Shown here piece by piece: positions 1 to 9,431 of a stretch of DNA of 64,000 nucleotides. The notes below the pieces were generated by a model. That model was given only the letters and a program-made list of their open reading frames with translations. It was not told the DNA's origin and did not search any database. Numbering within the stretch: position 1 is the stretch's first letter; every line of letters begins with the position of its first letter. Source of the DNA: Rhodobacteraceae bacterium KLH11 (GTDB lineage Bacteria > Pseudomonadota > Alphaproteobacteria > Rhodobacterales > Rhodobacteraceae); assembly GCA_000158135.1 (NCBI GenBank), contig DS999531.1, positions 712,132 to 776,131 on the forward strand. Direction: 5' to 3'. A program made the translations under genes and the position numbers.

Positions 1-707
<707 letters not shown>

Positions 708-820
708 TCCTCAGGCGCCCTTTTGCGATTTGGGGGACCCTTGGTCCCGTGGTTACATCTGCGCGCGCGAGATATTTGGTTCAAAGGCGAAAATCAAGCA
801 CATCCTGAGGGAAAAGCGGA

Positions 821-1414
821 TCAGGATGCCGGATTTTGCGTGACCACTTCAGCGTCAAGGGGTTGGATCAGCAACGGACGCTTGTCGAACCAGCCATTTT
901 CCTGATGTTCTTCGGCCAGCCACTCTTCAACCCGGTCGGCGACTTTCAGGGCAAGCCCGCTCATTTGCTCTTCTTTTGTGCGCTCATGACCGGACCCTTT
1001 GAAGGCGCTTCCGCCGGTTGTGTCTTCCAGCACCTGAAATTTCTTGCCCTTGGCCAGAAATTCTTTCTTGTTCACGTCGTACACATTCACCAGAACAATC
1101 GCAGTGCTCTTGGGGTTATAGAGCACCGGTATACCGGGCGGGGCCAGCATATACCCTTCGAGGCTGATGCCGATGTCATAATCCTGCACCCCCTCATAGC
1201 GGCCCAGCCGGATATCGACCGCATTCTGAATCGCAGCCGTCCATTCATCCGGGGTTGCATCCCGTGACACCGGCCCCTGTACAGCTTTGTCGGCAAAGGC
1301 GTAGTTCACGCGCAGTTTGAACTCGCCCAGCGACTCGGGCTCTTCATATACCTGCGTTTGCGTACACGCGCCCATCAGGGCCAATCCGGTGATCAGGGTC
1401 AGAATGCGCAACAT
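821..1414 (-). CDS. Predicted lipoprotein of unknown function
   Basis: Protein of 197 residues with a short hydrophobic leader ending in a lipobox (LMGAC, lipidated Cys17), so it should be exported and anchored to a membrane. The mature part is soluble, with no further membrane segment. I do not recognise a catalytic motif. A stretch near residues 95-125 (VLYNPKSTAIVLVNVYDVNKKEF) looks like alternating beta strands. It lies between tuf and parC on the same strand, about 98 bp after parC, so it may be transcribed separately. The call rests on the leader and a clean open frame with normal codon use. Confidence 0.75.
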   Translation of the reverse strand: MLRILTLITGLALMGACTQTQVYEEPESLGEFKLRVNYAFADKAVQGPVSRDATPDEWTAAIQNAVDIRLGRYEGVQDYDIGISLEGYMLAPPGIPVLYNPKSTAIVLVNVYDVNKKEFLAKGKKFQVLEDTTGGSAFKGSGHERTKEEQMSGLALKVADRVEEWLAEEHQENGWFDKRPLLIQPLDAEVVTQNPAS

Positions 1415-1512
1415 GTCTCTCGTCTCGATAGGCCTGTTTTTCTTTGGTCTAGCGCACCGATACCGGTTGTGCCAAGCCGTATCAGCGGAATTTCACCCGC
1501 GACCACCCGCGA

Positions 1513-3861
1513 TCACGAGAACTTATAGTCGCGCGGGAAGCCATAGGGCGCCTTTTTGCCGACGCCCGCACGTTTGGCCAGCCATTGGGTCATATCCGCC
1601 TCATGCCGGGTTTTGTCACCGCCCATGGACCATTTCAGGCCCTCTTCCCAGTTGAAAGTGGTGATATCCGACAGCCCGCCATCCAGTTCCAGCGTCCCCT
1701 GACGCCCGCGCGCCATATTGTACTTTTGCAGACGCACGCCCTTGCCCCGGGTCATCTCGGGCAGTTCATTGGTGGGGAAGACCAGAAACTTGCCGTTTTG
1801 CGAGACCACGGCCACGTGGTCCCCGTCAACCGGCTTGCAGATCATCGCGGTTTCCCCGCCCTTGACGTTCAGCACCTGCTTGCCGTTGCGGGTCTGGGCC
1901 AGCACATCATCCTCGGGCACCATAAAGCCGTTGCCCGCATCCGAGGCCACCAGCAGCTTGCGCCCCGGCTTGTGGATCAGGATATCGATGATCTGCGCCT
2001 CGTTCGGCAGATCGACCATCAGGCGCAAAGGCTCGCCCATGCCGCGCCCGCCGGGCAGGTTGGCAGCGCTGACGGTGTAGAACCGTCCGTTCGAGGCAAA
2101 GACCAGCAGGCGGTCGGTTGTTTCCGCGTGAAAGATGAACCTTGGGCCGTCGCCGTCCTTGAACTTCAATTCGCGCTTCAGGTCGATATGGCCGGTCATG
2201 GCGCGAATCCAGCCCATCTGAGAGCAGACAACGGTGATCGGTTCGCGGTCGATCATCGCCTCAAGCGGGACTTCCTCGACCTGCCCCGCTTCGGCGAACT
2301 GGGTCCGGCGCGCGCCGCCCTCATAGTCTTTGCCGAAGGTCTTCTTGGTCTCTCTCAACTGCTCGGCGATTTTCGCCCATTGCAGGGCCGGATCAGCCAA
2401 CAGGTCTTCAAGATTGGCGCGTTCCAGCATCAATTCATCGCGTTCGCGGACCAGCTCCATCTCTTCCAGGCGGCGCAAGCTGCGCAGGCGCATGTTGAGG
2501 ATCGCATCGACCTGCACCTCAGACAGTTCGCCCTCACCCGGTTTGGGCGAGACATAATCGGCCTCGCTGGTGGCCCGGACGTGATCGATACCCCAATCCT
2601 CGCGCATCAGCGCGGCTTTGGGATCATCGTCGTAGCGGATGATGTCAATCACACGGTCGAGGTTCAGGAAGGCGACGATAAAGCCCTCCAACACCTCCAG
2701 CCGGTGGTCAATCTTGGCCATCCGGTGACGCGACCGGCGCAGCAGCACCTCTTGCCGGTGATCGAGGAAGGCGCGCAGCACTTCCTTCATCGAGCAAACC
2801 TTTGGGGTCACGCCGTCAATCAGCACATTCATGTTCAGGCTGAACCGCACCTCAAGATCCGAGTTGCGGTAGAGCATCCCCATCAGCACCTCGGGGTCCA
2901 CGTTCTTGGAGCGTGGTTCGAGGATCAGGCGGATGTCATCGGCGGATTCGTCACGCACATCAGCGAGGATCGGGATTTTCTTGGTCTGGATCAGCTCGGC
3001 GATCTTTTCGATCAGCTTGGATTTCTGAACCTGATAGGGGATCTCGGTGACCACGATCTGCCATTGGCCGCGGCCCAGATCCTCGACCTCGAATTTGCAA
3101 CGCAGACGGAACGACCCGCGCCCGGTGCGATAGGCCTGCGCGATGTTCTCGGGCGGTTCAACGATGACACCGCCAGTCGGGAAATCCGGGCCCGGGACAT
3201 AGTTCAGCAAAGTGTCGTCGCGCGCGTCCGGTGTTTTGATCAGATGCAGGCAGGCATCGCAGAGTTCCGAGATGTTATGCGGCGGGATATTCGTCGCCAT
3301 CCCCACCGCGATACCGCTGGACCCGTTGGCCAAAAGGTTCGGGAATTGCGCAGGCAGCACGACCGGCTCGGTCAGCGTGCCATCATAGTTGTCACGGAAA
3401 TCAACGGCGTCCTCGTTCAGACCCTCAAGCAGCGCCTCGGCCACGATGGTCATCCGCGCCTCGGTATAGCGCGAGGCCGCCGGGTTATCGCCGTCGATAT
3501 TGCCGAAATTCCCCTGCCCGTCGACCAGCGGGTAGCGGACGTTGAAGTCCTGCGCCAGACGCGCCATCGCGTCGTAGATCGCGGCGTCACCGTGGGGGTG
3601 ATAATTACCCATCACGTCGCCAGAGATTTTCGCCGACTTGCGGAAGCCCCCTGTCGCGCTGAGTCGCAACTCACGCATCGCATAGAGGATTCGCCGATGC
3701 ACCGGCTTCAGCCCATCGCGCGCATCGGGCAGCGCCCGGTGCATGATGGTGGACAGCGCATAGGTCAGATAACGCTCACCAATCGCGCGGCGCAGCGGTT
3801 CGGCTATCTCGCCCCCATTGTCAGGGGCCTCCATGTTGGGGTCGTCGATCGTGTCGTTCAT
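1513..3861 (-). CDS. parC: DNA topoisomerase IV subunit A
   Basis: Subunit A of topoisomerase IV, which breaks and rejoins DNA during decatenation of replicated chromosomes. The start chosen is the ATG at 3861 (MNDTIDDP), giving 782 residues; the frame stays open to 3945 but that extension has no family similarity. From this start the core is [20 protein letters not shown] at about 29-48, then HPHGD at 88-92 and the catalytic Tyr132 in SRYTEARMT. The C-terminal beta-pinwheel region follows from about residue 480. The quinolone-determining region has Ala93 and Asp97 where E. coli ParC has Ser80 and Glu84. ParE is not in this window. Confidence 0.95.
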   Translation of the reverse strand: MNDTIDDPNMEAPDNGGEIAEPLRRAIGERYLTYALSTIMHRALPDARDGLKPVHRRILYAMRELRLSATGGFRKSAKISGDVMGNYHPHGDAAIYDAMARLAQDFNVRYPLVDGQGNFGNIDGDNPAASRYTEARMTIVAEALLEGLNEDAVDFRDNYDGTLTEPVVLPAQFPNLLANGSSGIAVGMATNIPPHNISELCDACLHLIKTPDARDDTLLNYVPGPDFPTGGVIVEPPENIAQAYRTGRGSFRLRCKFEVEDLGRGQWQIVVTEIPYQVQKSKLIEKIAELIQTKKIPILADVRDESADDIRLILEPRSKNVDPEVLMGMLYRNSDLEVRFSLNMNVLIDGVTPKVCSMKEVLRAFLDHRQEVLLRRSRHRMAKIDHRLEVLEGFIVAFLNLDRVIDIIRYDDDPKAALMREDWGIDHVRATSEADYVSPKPGEGELSEVQVDAILNMRLRSLRRLEEMELVRERDELMLERANLEDLLADPALQWAKIAEQLRETKKTFGKDYEGGARRTQFAEAGQVEEVPLEAMIDREPITVVCSQMGWIRAMTGHIDLKRELKFKDGDGPRFIFHAETTDRLLVFASNGRFYTVSAANLPGGRGMGEPLRLMVDLPNEAQIIDILIHKPGRKLLVASDAGNGFMVPEDDVLAQTRNGKQVLNVKGGETAMICKPVDGDHVAVVSQNGKFLVFPTNELPEMTRGKGVRLQKYNMARGRQGTLELDGGLSDITTFNWEEGLKWSMGGDKTRHEADMTQWLAKRAGVGKKAPYGFPRDYKFS

Positions 3862-4059
3862 ATATGATGTGATACGACGCAAGCGCGCGCGGGTAAAGCA
3901 ACCGGCGCATAATTTGCTGGGGACAAGTCGCGCTTTTTGCAACACGGGGAGGCAAGCCCCGGATTTCCCCGGTTTTTCGACTCGGGTGCCAATCTATGGT
4001 AAGCTCTCTGCCATTAAGATTGCTGCCTTTTTGTTGTTACGATTACCTGGGGGTGCGCC

Positions 4060-4677
4060 ATGACGCGCGTTATAATTATCACATTTGCCATGCTCGGCTG
4101 GAGCTTTTACGTGATGAGCGGAGGGCCCGATTTCGAACCGCGCGGTACGCGCGCTGAGCAACCCGTTCGCACAGCTTCTGCACCAAAACCCGAGCCAGTC
4201 CCTGCCCCGAACTCTCGCGCTCAGGATCTGGTGACCAATGTCGCCGCGCGCACAGCCCCCACGCCCGTTCAGCCTGAACCCAAAATCGAAAATGATGTGA
4301 CCGCTGTTCTGTCGCAAGTCGCAACCGATCCGCTGCCCCGATTCTCGGCCTTTGACGAGAATGAGGTCAGCTTTACCCTGGCGTCGCTGGAAGAGGGCGC
4401 TGCCGGCCTGCTGCAAGTCGACACCGACGCTCAGGATGACGTAACGCCAGCCTCGCAAGAGGTCGAGCCTGAAAAGGACATCCGCGAAATCTCGGGCACC
4501 CGCGTCAACATGCGTGACGGGCCGGGAACAATCTATCCCGTCATCGCCAAGGCCACGATTGGCCAGCGGGTCGAGGTGCTGGGCGATTCGGGCACCGGCT
4601 GGCTGCGCCTGCGCCTGTTCCCCGATCAGCGTGTGGGTTGGATTTCTGCATCACTGGTGCGGAAGCCAACAAACTGA
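4060..4677 (+). CDS. Membrane-anchored bacterial SH3 (SH3b) domain protein
   Basis: Protein of 205 residues. It starts with a single hydrophobic segment (about residues 4-20) that could be a signal anchor, followed by a Pro/Ala-rich low-complexity linker (about 25-90). At the C-terminus (about 145-202) is a bacterial SH3 domain with the typical GTRVNMRDGPGTIYPVIA and GWLRLR...GWISASLV pattern. SH3b domains usually bind cell-wall peptides or proteins, so an envelope role is likely, but there is no catalytic domain. It is transcribed away from parC, 198 bp downstream of the parC start. Confidence 0.8.
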   Translation: MTRVIIITFAMLGWSFYVMSGGPDFEPRGTRAEQPVRTASAPKPEPVPAPNSRAQDLVTNVAARTAPTPVQPEPKIENDVTAVLSQVATDPLPRFSAFDENEVSFTLASLEEGAAGLLQVDTDAQDDVTPASQEVEPEKDIREISGTRVNMRDGPGTIYPVIAKATIGQRVEVLGDSGTGWLRLRLFPDQRVGWISASLVRKPTN

Positions 4678-4747
4678 CGCAACTGTGTCATTGTCCTGAC
4701 CGAAACCGCACAATAGCTATGGGCTGAGGTTCAGTTTCGGGATCACC

Positions 4748-5575
4748 ATGCAAAAAACCATCCTTATTACCGGCTGCTCGTCGGGCATCGGCCTTGACGC
4801 GGCACACGGCATGCGTGCACGCGGCTGGCGTGTCTTTGCATCTTGCAGACAGCAACGCGATTGCGACCGGCTGCGGGCACAGGGCTTTGAAAGCCCCCGA
4901 ATCGATTACACTGACGCGGCCAGTATCACCGCAGGTTTGGCCGAGGTTCTTGACGCAACTGGCGGCACACTGGACGCGCTGTTCAACAATGGCGCGCACG
5001 GGCTGCCCGGTGCGCTTGAAGACGTTCCCACAGACGGGTTGCGCCATATTTTTGAGACCAACGTCTTTGGCTGGCATGAGCTGACACGGCAGGTGATTCC
5101 CGTCATGCGTGCACAAGGGCATGGGCGCATCGTACAGAACTCGTCCGTTCTGGGCCTTGTCGCGTTTCCATGGCGCGGGGCTTATGTTGCCACCAAATAC
5201 GCTATCGAGGGGATGTCAGACACACTGCGACTGGAACTCAGGGGCTCTGGCATCAAAGTCATCCTGATCGAGCCGGGCCCGGTCACCTCTAAAATCCGCG
5301 AAAACGCGATTCCGTTATTTGAACGTTTTATCGATTGGGAAAACTCGGCCCTGCGGCAGAAATACGAGGATACGCTGCTCAAACGTCTCTATGAATCCTC
5401 GGGCCCCGACACGTTCGAACTGCCTGCCACGGCGGTCACCGCCAAGCTGGCTCATGCGGTCGAGGCCAAACGCCCCCGTGCCCGATACTACGTGACCACC
5501 CCCACCTATATCGCCGGATATCTGCGCCGAATCCTGCCAACCCGGGCCATCGATCGCATCCTGTCGCGTATCTGA
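4748..5575 (+). CDS. Short-chain dehydrogenase/reductase (SDR) family oxidoreductase
   Basis: Classical SDR of 275 residues. The N-terminal cofactor motif TGCSSGIG (residues 8-15) forms the Rossmann turn, NNGAHG replaces the usual NNAG, an active-site Ser lies in NSSVLG, and the YVATK pair gives the catalytic Tyr and Lys, so the catalytic set is complete. Arg residues just after the first strand (CRQQRDC) suggest NADP(H) preference, which is inference. The substrate cannot be told from sequence. It stands alone, 70 bp after the SH3b gene. Confidence 0.88.
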   Translation: MQKTILITGCSSGIGLDAAHGMRARGWRVFASCRQQRDCDRLRAQGFESPRIDYTDAASITAGLAEVLDATGGTLDALFNNGAHGLPGALEDVPTDGLRHIFETNVFGWHELTRQVIPVMRAQGHGRIVQNSSVLGLVAFPWRGAYVATKYAIEGMSDTLRLELRGSGIKVILIEPGPVTSKIRENAIPLFERFIDWENSALRQKYEDTLLKRLYESSGPDTFELPATAVTAKLAHAVEAKRPRARYYVTTPTYIAGYLRRILPTRAIDRILSRI

Positions 5576-5654
5576 GGCGAAATTACCCGTTCGCTTTTGG
5601 CGCGATCAAGGCTAGATCAGAGCCATCGAGACAACAAACGCGGACGGTGACCTT

Positions 5655-5855
5655 ATGGACCTTTTGATGGTCGTTTTGCTTTTGGCGATGGCAGCCGTGG
5701 TTGCCGTGCTGGTAATGGGCATTGCCAATTTCGGAAAACCCGGCAAGGACGCCGCTTTGAAAAGCAACAAAATGATGCGCCTGCGCATCCTGTTCCAGTT
5801 CATCGCCGTAATCCTGATCGTTCTCTATGTCTATCTGCGCGGACAAGGAGCTTAA
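5655..5855 (+). CDS. Small twin-transmembrane protein, HIG1-like
   Basis: Protein of 66 residues with two hydrophobic helices (about 2-24 and 45-62) joined by a basic loop containing KSNKMMRLRILFQF. The two-helix plan and the loop resemble the hypoxia-induced (HIG1) family, which in mitochondria and alphaproteobacteria associates with respiratory supercomplexes; assignment is from memory of the motif. The stop codon (5853-5855) lies three bases before the adenosyltransferase ATG, and that gene's Shine-Dalgarno (AAGGAG, 5845-5850) lies inside this coding region, so the two are translationally linked. Confidence 0.8.
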   Translation: MDLLMVVLLLAMAAVVAVLVMGIANFGKPGKDAALKSNKMMRLRILFQFIAVILIVLYVYLRGQGA

Positions 5856-5858
5856 CCG

Positions 5859-6431
5859 ATGGTCGTCCTCAACAAAATCTACACCCGCACCGGCGATGAC
5901 GGCAAAACAGCCCTGGGCAATGGCGAACGGGTTGCGAAATATTCCGGTCGGGTGACGGCGTATGGCACGGTGGACGAATTGAACGCCTTTGTCGGCATGG
6001 CCCGTACCGAAGCTGAAGGCGAAACCGACGCGGCGCTGGCCCGTATCCAAAACGATCTGTTCGACCTCGGCGCAGATTTCTGCCGCCCCGACATGGAAAA
6101 AGATGCCGAGGCCGACTATCCCCCGCTGCGCATCGTCGCCGCCCAGATTGATCGGCTTGAGGCAGAGATTGACGTGATGAACGAAACGCTGGAACCGCTG
6201 CGCAGCTTCATCCTACCCGGCGGATTCCGTCTGGCTGCCCAGCTCCATATCTGCCGCACCGTGTCACGCCGGGCCGAGCGGCTGGCAGTGGAGCTGACCA
6301 ATCTTGAGCCCGTCAATGAGGTGGCCGTGAAATACCTCAACCGTCTGAGTGATTGGTTCTTTGTCGCCGCCCGCTGCGCCAATAACGGCGGACGGGATGA
6401 TGTGCTTTGGGTTCCGGGCGCGAACCGCTGA
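5859..6431 (+). CDS. Cob(I)alamin / cob(I)yrinic acid a,c-diamide adenosyltransferase, PduO type
   Basis: Transfers the 5'-deoxyadenosyl group of ATP to cob(I)alamin or its precursors, making coenzyme B12. The 190-residue protein has the PduO-family N-terminus (KIYTRTGDDGKTALGNG), the VDELNA helix (about residues 39-44), the FILPGG motif and the RTVSRRAER helix (about 138-146), all typical of this trimeric ATP-binding fold. Start ATG at 5859 with a good ribosome site. Adenosyl-B12 is used by methylmalonyl-CoA and ethylmalonyl-CoA mutases, which fits mcd elsewhere in the window. The last codons and stop lie in a 15-nt sequence repeated 78 bp downstream (see repeats). Confidence 0.93.
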   Translation: MVVLNKIYTRTGDDGKTALGNGERVAKYSGRVTAYGTVDELNAFVGMARTEAEGETDAALARIQNDLFDLGADFCRPDMEKDAEADYPPLRIVAAQIDRLEAEIDVMNETLEPLRSFILPGGFRLAAQLHICRTVSRRAERLAVELTNLEPVNEVAVKYLNRLSDWFFVAARCANNGGRDDVLWVPGANR

Positions 6432-6509
6432 AAGTGGTGCACTGTCCGGTGGACAGTGCAGCGACTGGAAGGACGAAGCCCCGGCCCGAAGGATGGCGCG
6501 AACCGCTGA
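6417..6509. repeat. 15-nt direct repeat bracketing a hairpin-bearing element
   Basis: The 15-mer GGCGCGAACCGCTGA occurs at 6417-6431 and again, perfectly, at 6495-6509, a 78-bp offset. The first copy contains the adenosyltransferase stop codon (TGA 6429-6431). Between the copies lies a hairpin (6438-6460) with 10-bp perfect arms TGCACTGTCC / GGACAGTGCA and a GGT loop. This could be a duplicated target around an inserted small palindromic element, or a local duplication. Confidence 0.7.
6438..6460. repeat. Perfect hairpin, 10-bp arms
   Basis: Arms TGCACTGTCC (6438-6447) and GGACAGTGCA (6451-6460) with loop GGT. It lies 7 bp after the adenosyltransferase stop. There is no T-run after it, so it is not a standard intrinsic terminator; it could be a REP-type palindrome or an mRNA 3' end stabiliser. 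Confidence 0.75.
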
Positions 6510-6524
6510 CGGCAACCTTTGCGG

Positions 6525-6544
6525 GGAAACGAAATTTCGTTTCC
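6525..6544. repeat. Perfect 20-bp palindrome
   Basis: GGAAACGAAA followed directly by TTTCGTTTCC, with no loop and the axis between 6534 and 6535. It lies in the gap between the adenosyltransferase and etfB, about 150 bp before the etfB start. The loop-free symmetry suits a dimeric regulator operator as well as a palindromic repeat; nothing in the sequence decides which. Confidence 0.6.
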
Positions 6545-6694
6545 TGCCGAAAAAATAACAAAACGCGACGTCCTGAAACTATGACGTGACGATTTTGGTC
6601 TGTTGCAGCGCATCATGAGCCGCTATCTAAACCAGCGAGAGCATTGGTGGAGTCGCTGCGCGGCTTGCCGTTTTTGTAAGGAGCTTACGCAAAA

Positions 6695-7453
6695 ATGAAG
6701 GTACTTGTGCCTGTCAAGCGCGTGATTGACTACAACGTGAAAGTTCGCGTCAAAGCGGATGGCAGCGGTGTTGATCTCGCCAATGTCAAAATGTCGATGA
6801 ACCCGTTCGACGAGATTGCCGTAGAAGAGGCGATCCGCCTGAAAGAAGCTGGCAAAGCCGACGAGATCGTCGTGGTTTCCATCGGCGTCAAGCAGTCGCA
6901 GGAAACTCTGCGCACCGCGCTGGCAATGGGCGCTGACCGCGCGATTCTGGTTGTGGCGGCCGATGACGTGCACACCGATATCGAACCGCTGGCCGTTGCC
7001 AAAATTCTGGCCAAAGTGGTCGAGGAAGAGCAGCCCGGCATCGTTCTGGCAGGCAAGCAGGCGATCGACAATGACATGAACGCCACCGGCCAGATGCTGT
7101 CAGCCCTGCTGGGTTGGTCACAAGGCACCTTCGCGTCCGAGCTGGACATCGAAGGCGACAGCGCCAAGGTCACGCGCGAAGTTGATGGCGGGCTGCAGAC
7201 CATTTCTGTCAAGATGCCAACCATCGTGACCGTTGACCTGCGCCTGAACGAGCCGCGCTATGCCTCGCTGCCCAACATCATGAAGGCGAAGAAAAAGCCG
7301 CTGGATGAGAAAACTGCCGCTGATTACGGCGTCGATGTCACCCCGCGTCTTGAGGTGGTCAAAACCGAAGAACCGCCGGCACGGGCCGCCGGTATCATCG
7401 TGGGCTCGGTGGACGAGCTGGTCGGGAAACTCAAAGAAGCGGGGGCTGTGTAA
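6695..7453 (+). CDS. etfB: Electron transfer flavoprotein beta subunit
   Basis: Beta subunit (252 residues) of the heterodimeric flavoprotein that takes electrons from acyl-CoA dehydrogenases and passes them to ETF:ubiquinone oxidoreductase. Seen: the N-terminus [52 protein letters not shown] for AMP binding, and the recognition loop [12 protein letters not shown] (about residues 191-202) that docks to dehydrogenases. The stop TAA shares its last base with the etfA ATG, so translation is coupled. The Shine-Dalgarno AAGGAG (6678-6683) is 11 nt before the start and lies in a small 5-bp hairpin (GTAAG/CTTAC). Confidence 0.97.
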   Translation: MKVLVPVKRVIDYNVKVRVKADGSGVDLANVKMSMNPFDEIAVEEAIRLKEAGKADEIVVVSIGVKQSQETLRTALAMGADRAILVVAADDVHTDIEPLAVAKILAKVVEEEQPGIVLAGKQAIDNDMNATGQMLSALLGWSQGTFASELDIEGDSAKVTREVDGGLQTISVKMPTIVTVDLRLNEPRYASLPNIMKAKKKPLDEKTAADYGVDVTPRLEVVKTEEPPARAAGIIVGSVDELVGKLKEAGAV

Positions 7454-8382
7454 TGGCTGTACTTCTGCTTGCCGAGGTGAACAACGGCGAATTGGCGCTG
7501 GATGCGACCGCAAAGGCGGTAACCGCCGCAAAAGATCTGGGTGATGTGACCGTTCTGGCAGCAGGCGGGTCTGCCGCCGCAGCCGGTGAGGCTGCCGCAA
7601 AGATCGATGGTGTCTCCAAGGTTCTGGTGGCTGAAGATGCCGCGCTGGGTCACCGTTTGGCGGAATCGACCGCAGCGCTGATCGTGGGTCTGGCCGATGG
7701 GTACGAACATATCGTGGCCCCTGCGACCACCGACGCCAAGAACGTAATGCCACGCGTGGCGGCCTTGCTGGACGTGATGGTGATCTCGGATGCGTCCGGC
7801 GTGGTCGATGGCGCGACCTTCGAGCGTCCGATCTATGCAGGCAATGCGATCCAGACCGTGAAATCGAACGACGCCAAGAAGGTTGTCACCATCCGTACCG
7901 CCAGCTTTGACGCTGCAGGCGAAGGCGGTTCGGCAACTGTCGAGACCATCTCGGTTGGCGACAATCCCGGCCTGTCTGAATGGGTTGAGGACAAGGTGGC
8001 CGAAAGCGACCGCCCTGAGCTGACCTCGGCTGGCGTTGTGGTCTCAGGCGGGCGCGGTGTTGGCTCGGAAGAAGATTTCAAACTGATCGAAGCGCTCGCC
8101 GACAAGCTGGGCGCGGCAGTTGGTGCCTCGCGCGCAGCAGTTGACTCGGGTTATGCGCCAAATGACTGGCAGGTAGGTCAGACCGGCAAGGTTGTCGCGC
8201 CGGACCTCTATGTAGCGGTCGGCATCTCGGGTGCGATCCAGCACCTTGCGGGCATGAAGGACTCGAAAGTCATCGTTGCGATCAACAAAGACGAAGAAGC
8301 TCCGATCTTCCAGGTTGCTGACTTCGGTCTGGTTGCAGACCTGTTCCAGGCGGTACCGGAGCTCACCGAAAAACTCGGCTGA
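7453..8382 (+). CDS. etfA: Electron transfer flavoprotein alpha subunit
   Basis: Alpha subunit (309 residues), carrying FAD in its C-terminal domain. The FAD motif region [19 protein letters not shown] lies at about 197-215, followed by [11 protein letters not shown], the [20 protein letters not shown] segment and the NKDEEAPIF turn, all diagnostic. It overlaps the etfB stop by one base and is followed by an AT-rich palindrome and then a strong intrinsic terminator (8417-8443), so etfBA is a closed two-gene unit. The acyl-CoA enzyme Mcd in this window is a plausible electron donor. Confidence 0.97.
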   Translation: MAVLLLAEVNNGELALDATAKAVTAAKDLGDVTVLAAGGSAAAAGEAAAKIDGVSKVLVAEDAALGHRLAESTAALIVGLADGYEHIVAPATTDAKNVMPRVAALLDVMVISDASGVVDGATFERPIYAGNAIQTVKSNDAKKVVTIRTASFDAAGEGGSATVETISVGDNPGLSEWVEDKVAESDRPELTSAGVVVSGGRGVGSEEDFKLIEALADKLGAAVGASRAAVDSGYAPNDWQVGQTGKVVAPDLYVAVGISGAIQHLAGMKDSKVIVAINKDEEAPIFQVADFGLVADLFQAVPELTEKLG

Positions 8383-8392
8383 TTCCAGGCTG

Positions 8393-8413
8393 AGATTTTT
8401 CGACGAAAAATCT
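8393..8413. repeat. AT-rich palindrome with TTCG-A-CGAA core
   Basis: Arms AGATTTTTCG (8393-8402) and CGAAAAATCT (8404-8413) around a single A. It sits 11 bp after the etfA stop and just before the etfBA terminator. A near copy with the same core lies at 24844-24866, suggesting a repeat family. Confidence 0.75.
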
Positions 8414-8416
8414 TGC

Positions 8417-8443
8417 AAGGCCCGCACTCAGCGGGCCTTTTTT
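8417..8443 (+). terminator. Intrinsic terminator of etfBA
   Basis: Stem GGCCCGC (8419-8425), loop ACTCA, stem GCGGGCC (8431-8437), then six T (8438-8443). AA at 8417-8418 can extend the stem. This is a textbook rho-independent terminator on the + strand, 35 bp after the etfA stop. Confidence 0.9.
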
Positions 8444-8450
8444 GCCCGTG

Positions 8451-9269
8451 CTAGAGCCCCAGATCATTAATCGCACAAGCCAGCCTGTCTGCAATTTTCC
8501 TATGCGTTGCCGGGCCGATCACATGCTCGGCAATTGGCTGCTGCAAGGTGCCAAACAACATGTCTTCAAGTTCGTCCGAGACACCGGAAACCTGAACATT
8601 CAACGTGATGATGGCTGCGCAATATGGCCTGAGCGCCTCGGTCAGCGTCAACCCGATCGAAATCGGATTATCGGATATCGATCCTTGCTTTCCCTCATCC
8701 ACATTCAGGGCCAACAGTACGACCGGCGAATCGACCCTTTTGAGAAATGTGACGAAATTATCCAGCCAGACTCGGCGTAATTCCTGTACGATCTCGGCGA
8801 ACCGGTCATCCGAATGTTCCCGTAAACGCGCCATCAGGTGGCGCACGAAATGGATTTCCGTGAAATCCTCTTCGGGGTAAAGCGCAACCAGATCTTGGGT
8901 AGGTGCGATGACCCGGTCGTTGCGGCGGGGATGCACGCGGTAAAACCGGTTGGATTGACCCAGCAAACCGGGCACCTGCAGAACACAAATCTCTGATCGA
9001 TTTGCAATCTCCAGCAGGTCCGCATCCTGCGTCAGCGCTTCACCGCCGCTGAACAGGCTTCCCAAATTGATACACCGGCGATCAAGACGACACTCCAACG
9101 CCGCGGGAAAGGGTGTATCTACGAATCGGCCAAAGGTTTCTTCCCCGCCCAGACAAGCCAGATAGGGGCTGCTTAACGCTCGTTTCGGGCCGCGAAACCG
9201 CAGTTTCGATCTCCCGTAGTTGCACATGTTATCGGCGGGCAACCCCGCATTGATCGCTTGGTAGCTCAT
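8451..9269 (-). CDS. DUF6473 family protein
   Basis: Protein of 272 residues from the ATG at 9269 (MSYQAINAG), preceded by a GGGTGAG ribosome site; the frame is open further to 9425 but the extension is poorly supported. Features I associate with DUF6473, a family common in Roseobacters: YGRSKLRFRGPKR near the N-terminus, PYLACLGGEETFGRFV, and NRFYRVHPRRNDR in the middle. No function is established and I see no catalytic motif. Cytoplasmic by sequence. It reads towards the etfBA terminator and diverges from hbd, with about 160 bp between the starts. Confidence 0.8.
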   Translation of the reverse strand: MSYQAINAGLPADNMCNYGRSKLRFRGPKRALSSPYLACLGGEETFGRFVDTPFPAALECRLDRRCINLGSLFSGGEALTQDADLLEIANRSEICVLQVPGLLGQSNRFYRVHPRRNDRVIAPTQDLVALYPEEDFTEIHFVRHLMARLREHSDDRFAEIVQELRRVWLDNFVTFLKRVDSPVVLLALNVDEGKQGSISDNPISIGLTLTEALRPYCAAIITLNVQVSGVSDELEDMLFGTLQQPIAEHVIGPATHRKIADRLACAINDLGL

Positions 9270-9431
9270 CACACTCACCCAGTTTTTCACCCGATGGTCA
9301 TTTTGCCGCCTCAGGTCTTGCGAAATCCCTAATGCGCGCATTTGAAGCGAATTTGACCAGTCCGATCCCCTTGCCGCCCGTGTGGAACTGCCGATAATGT
9401 CGCCATATCCTGCGAATAAGGGCATCGGAAC

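Noticed and set aside
1585..3867. 760-residue open frame antisense to parC
   Set aside because: It lies wholly opposite parC, which has family motifs throughout; the translated sequence has no domain and reflects high-G+C codon bias.
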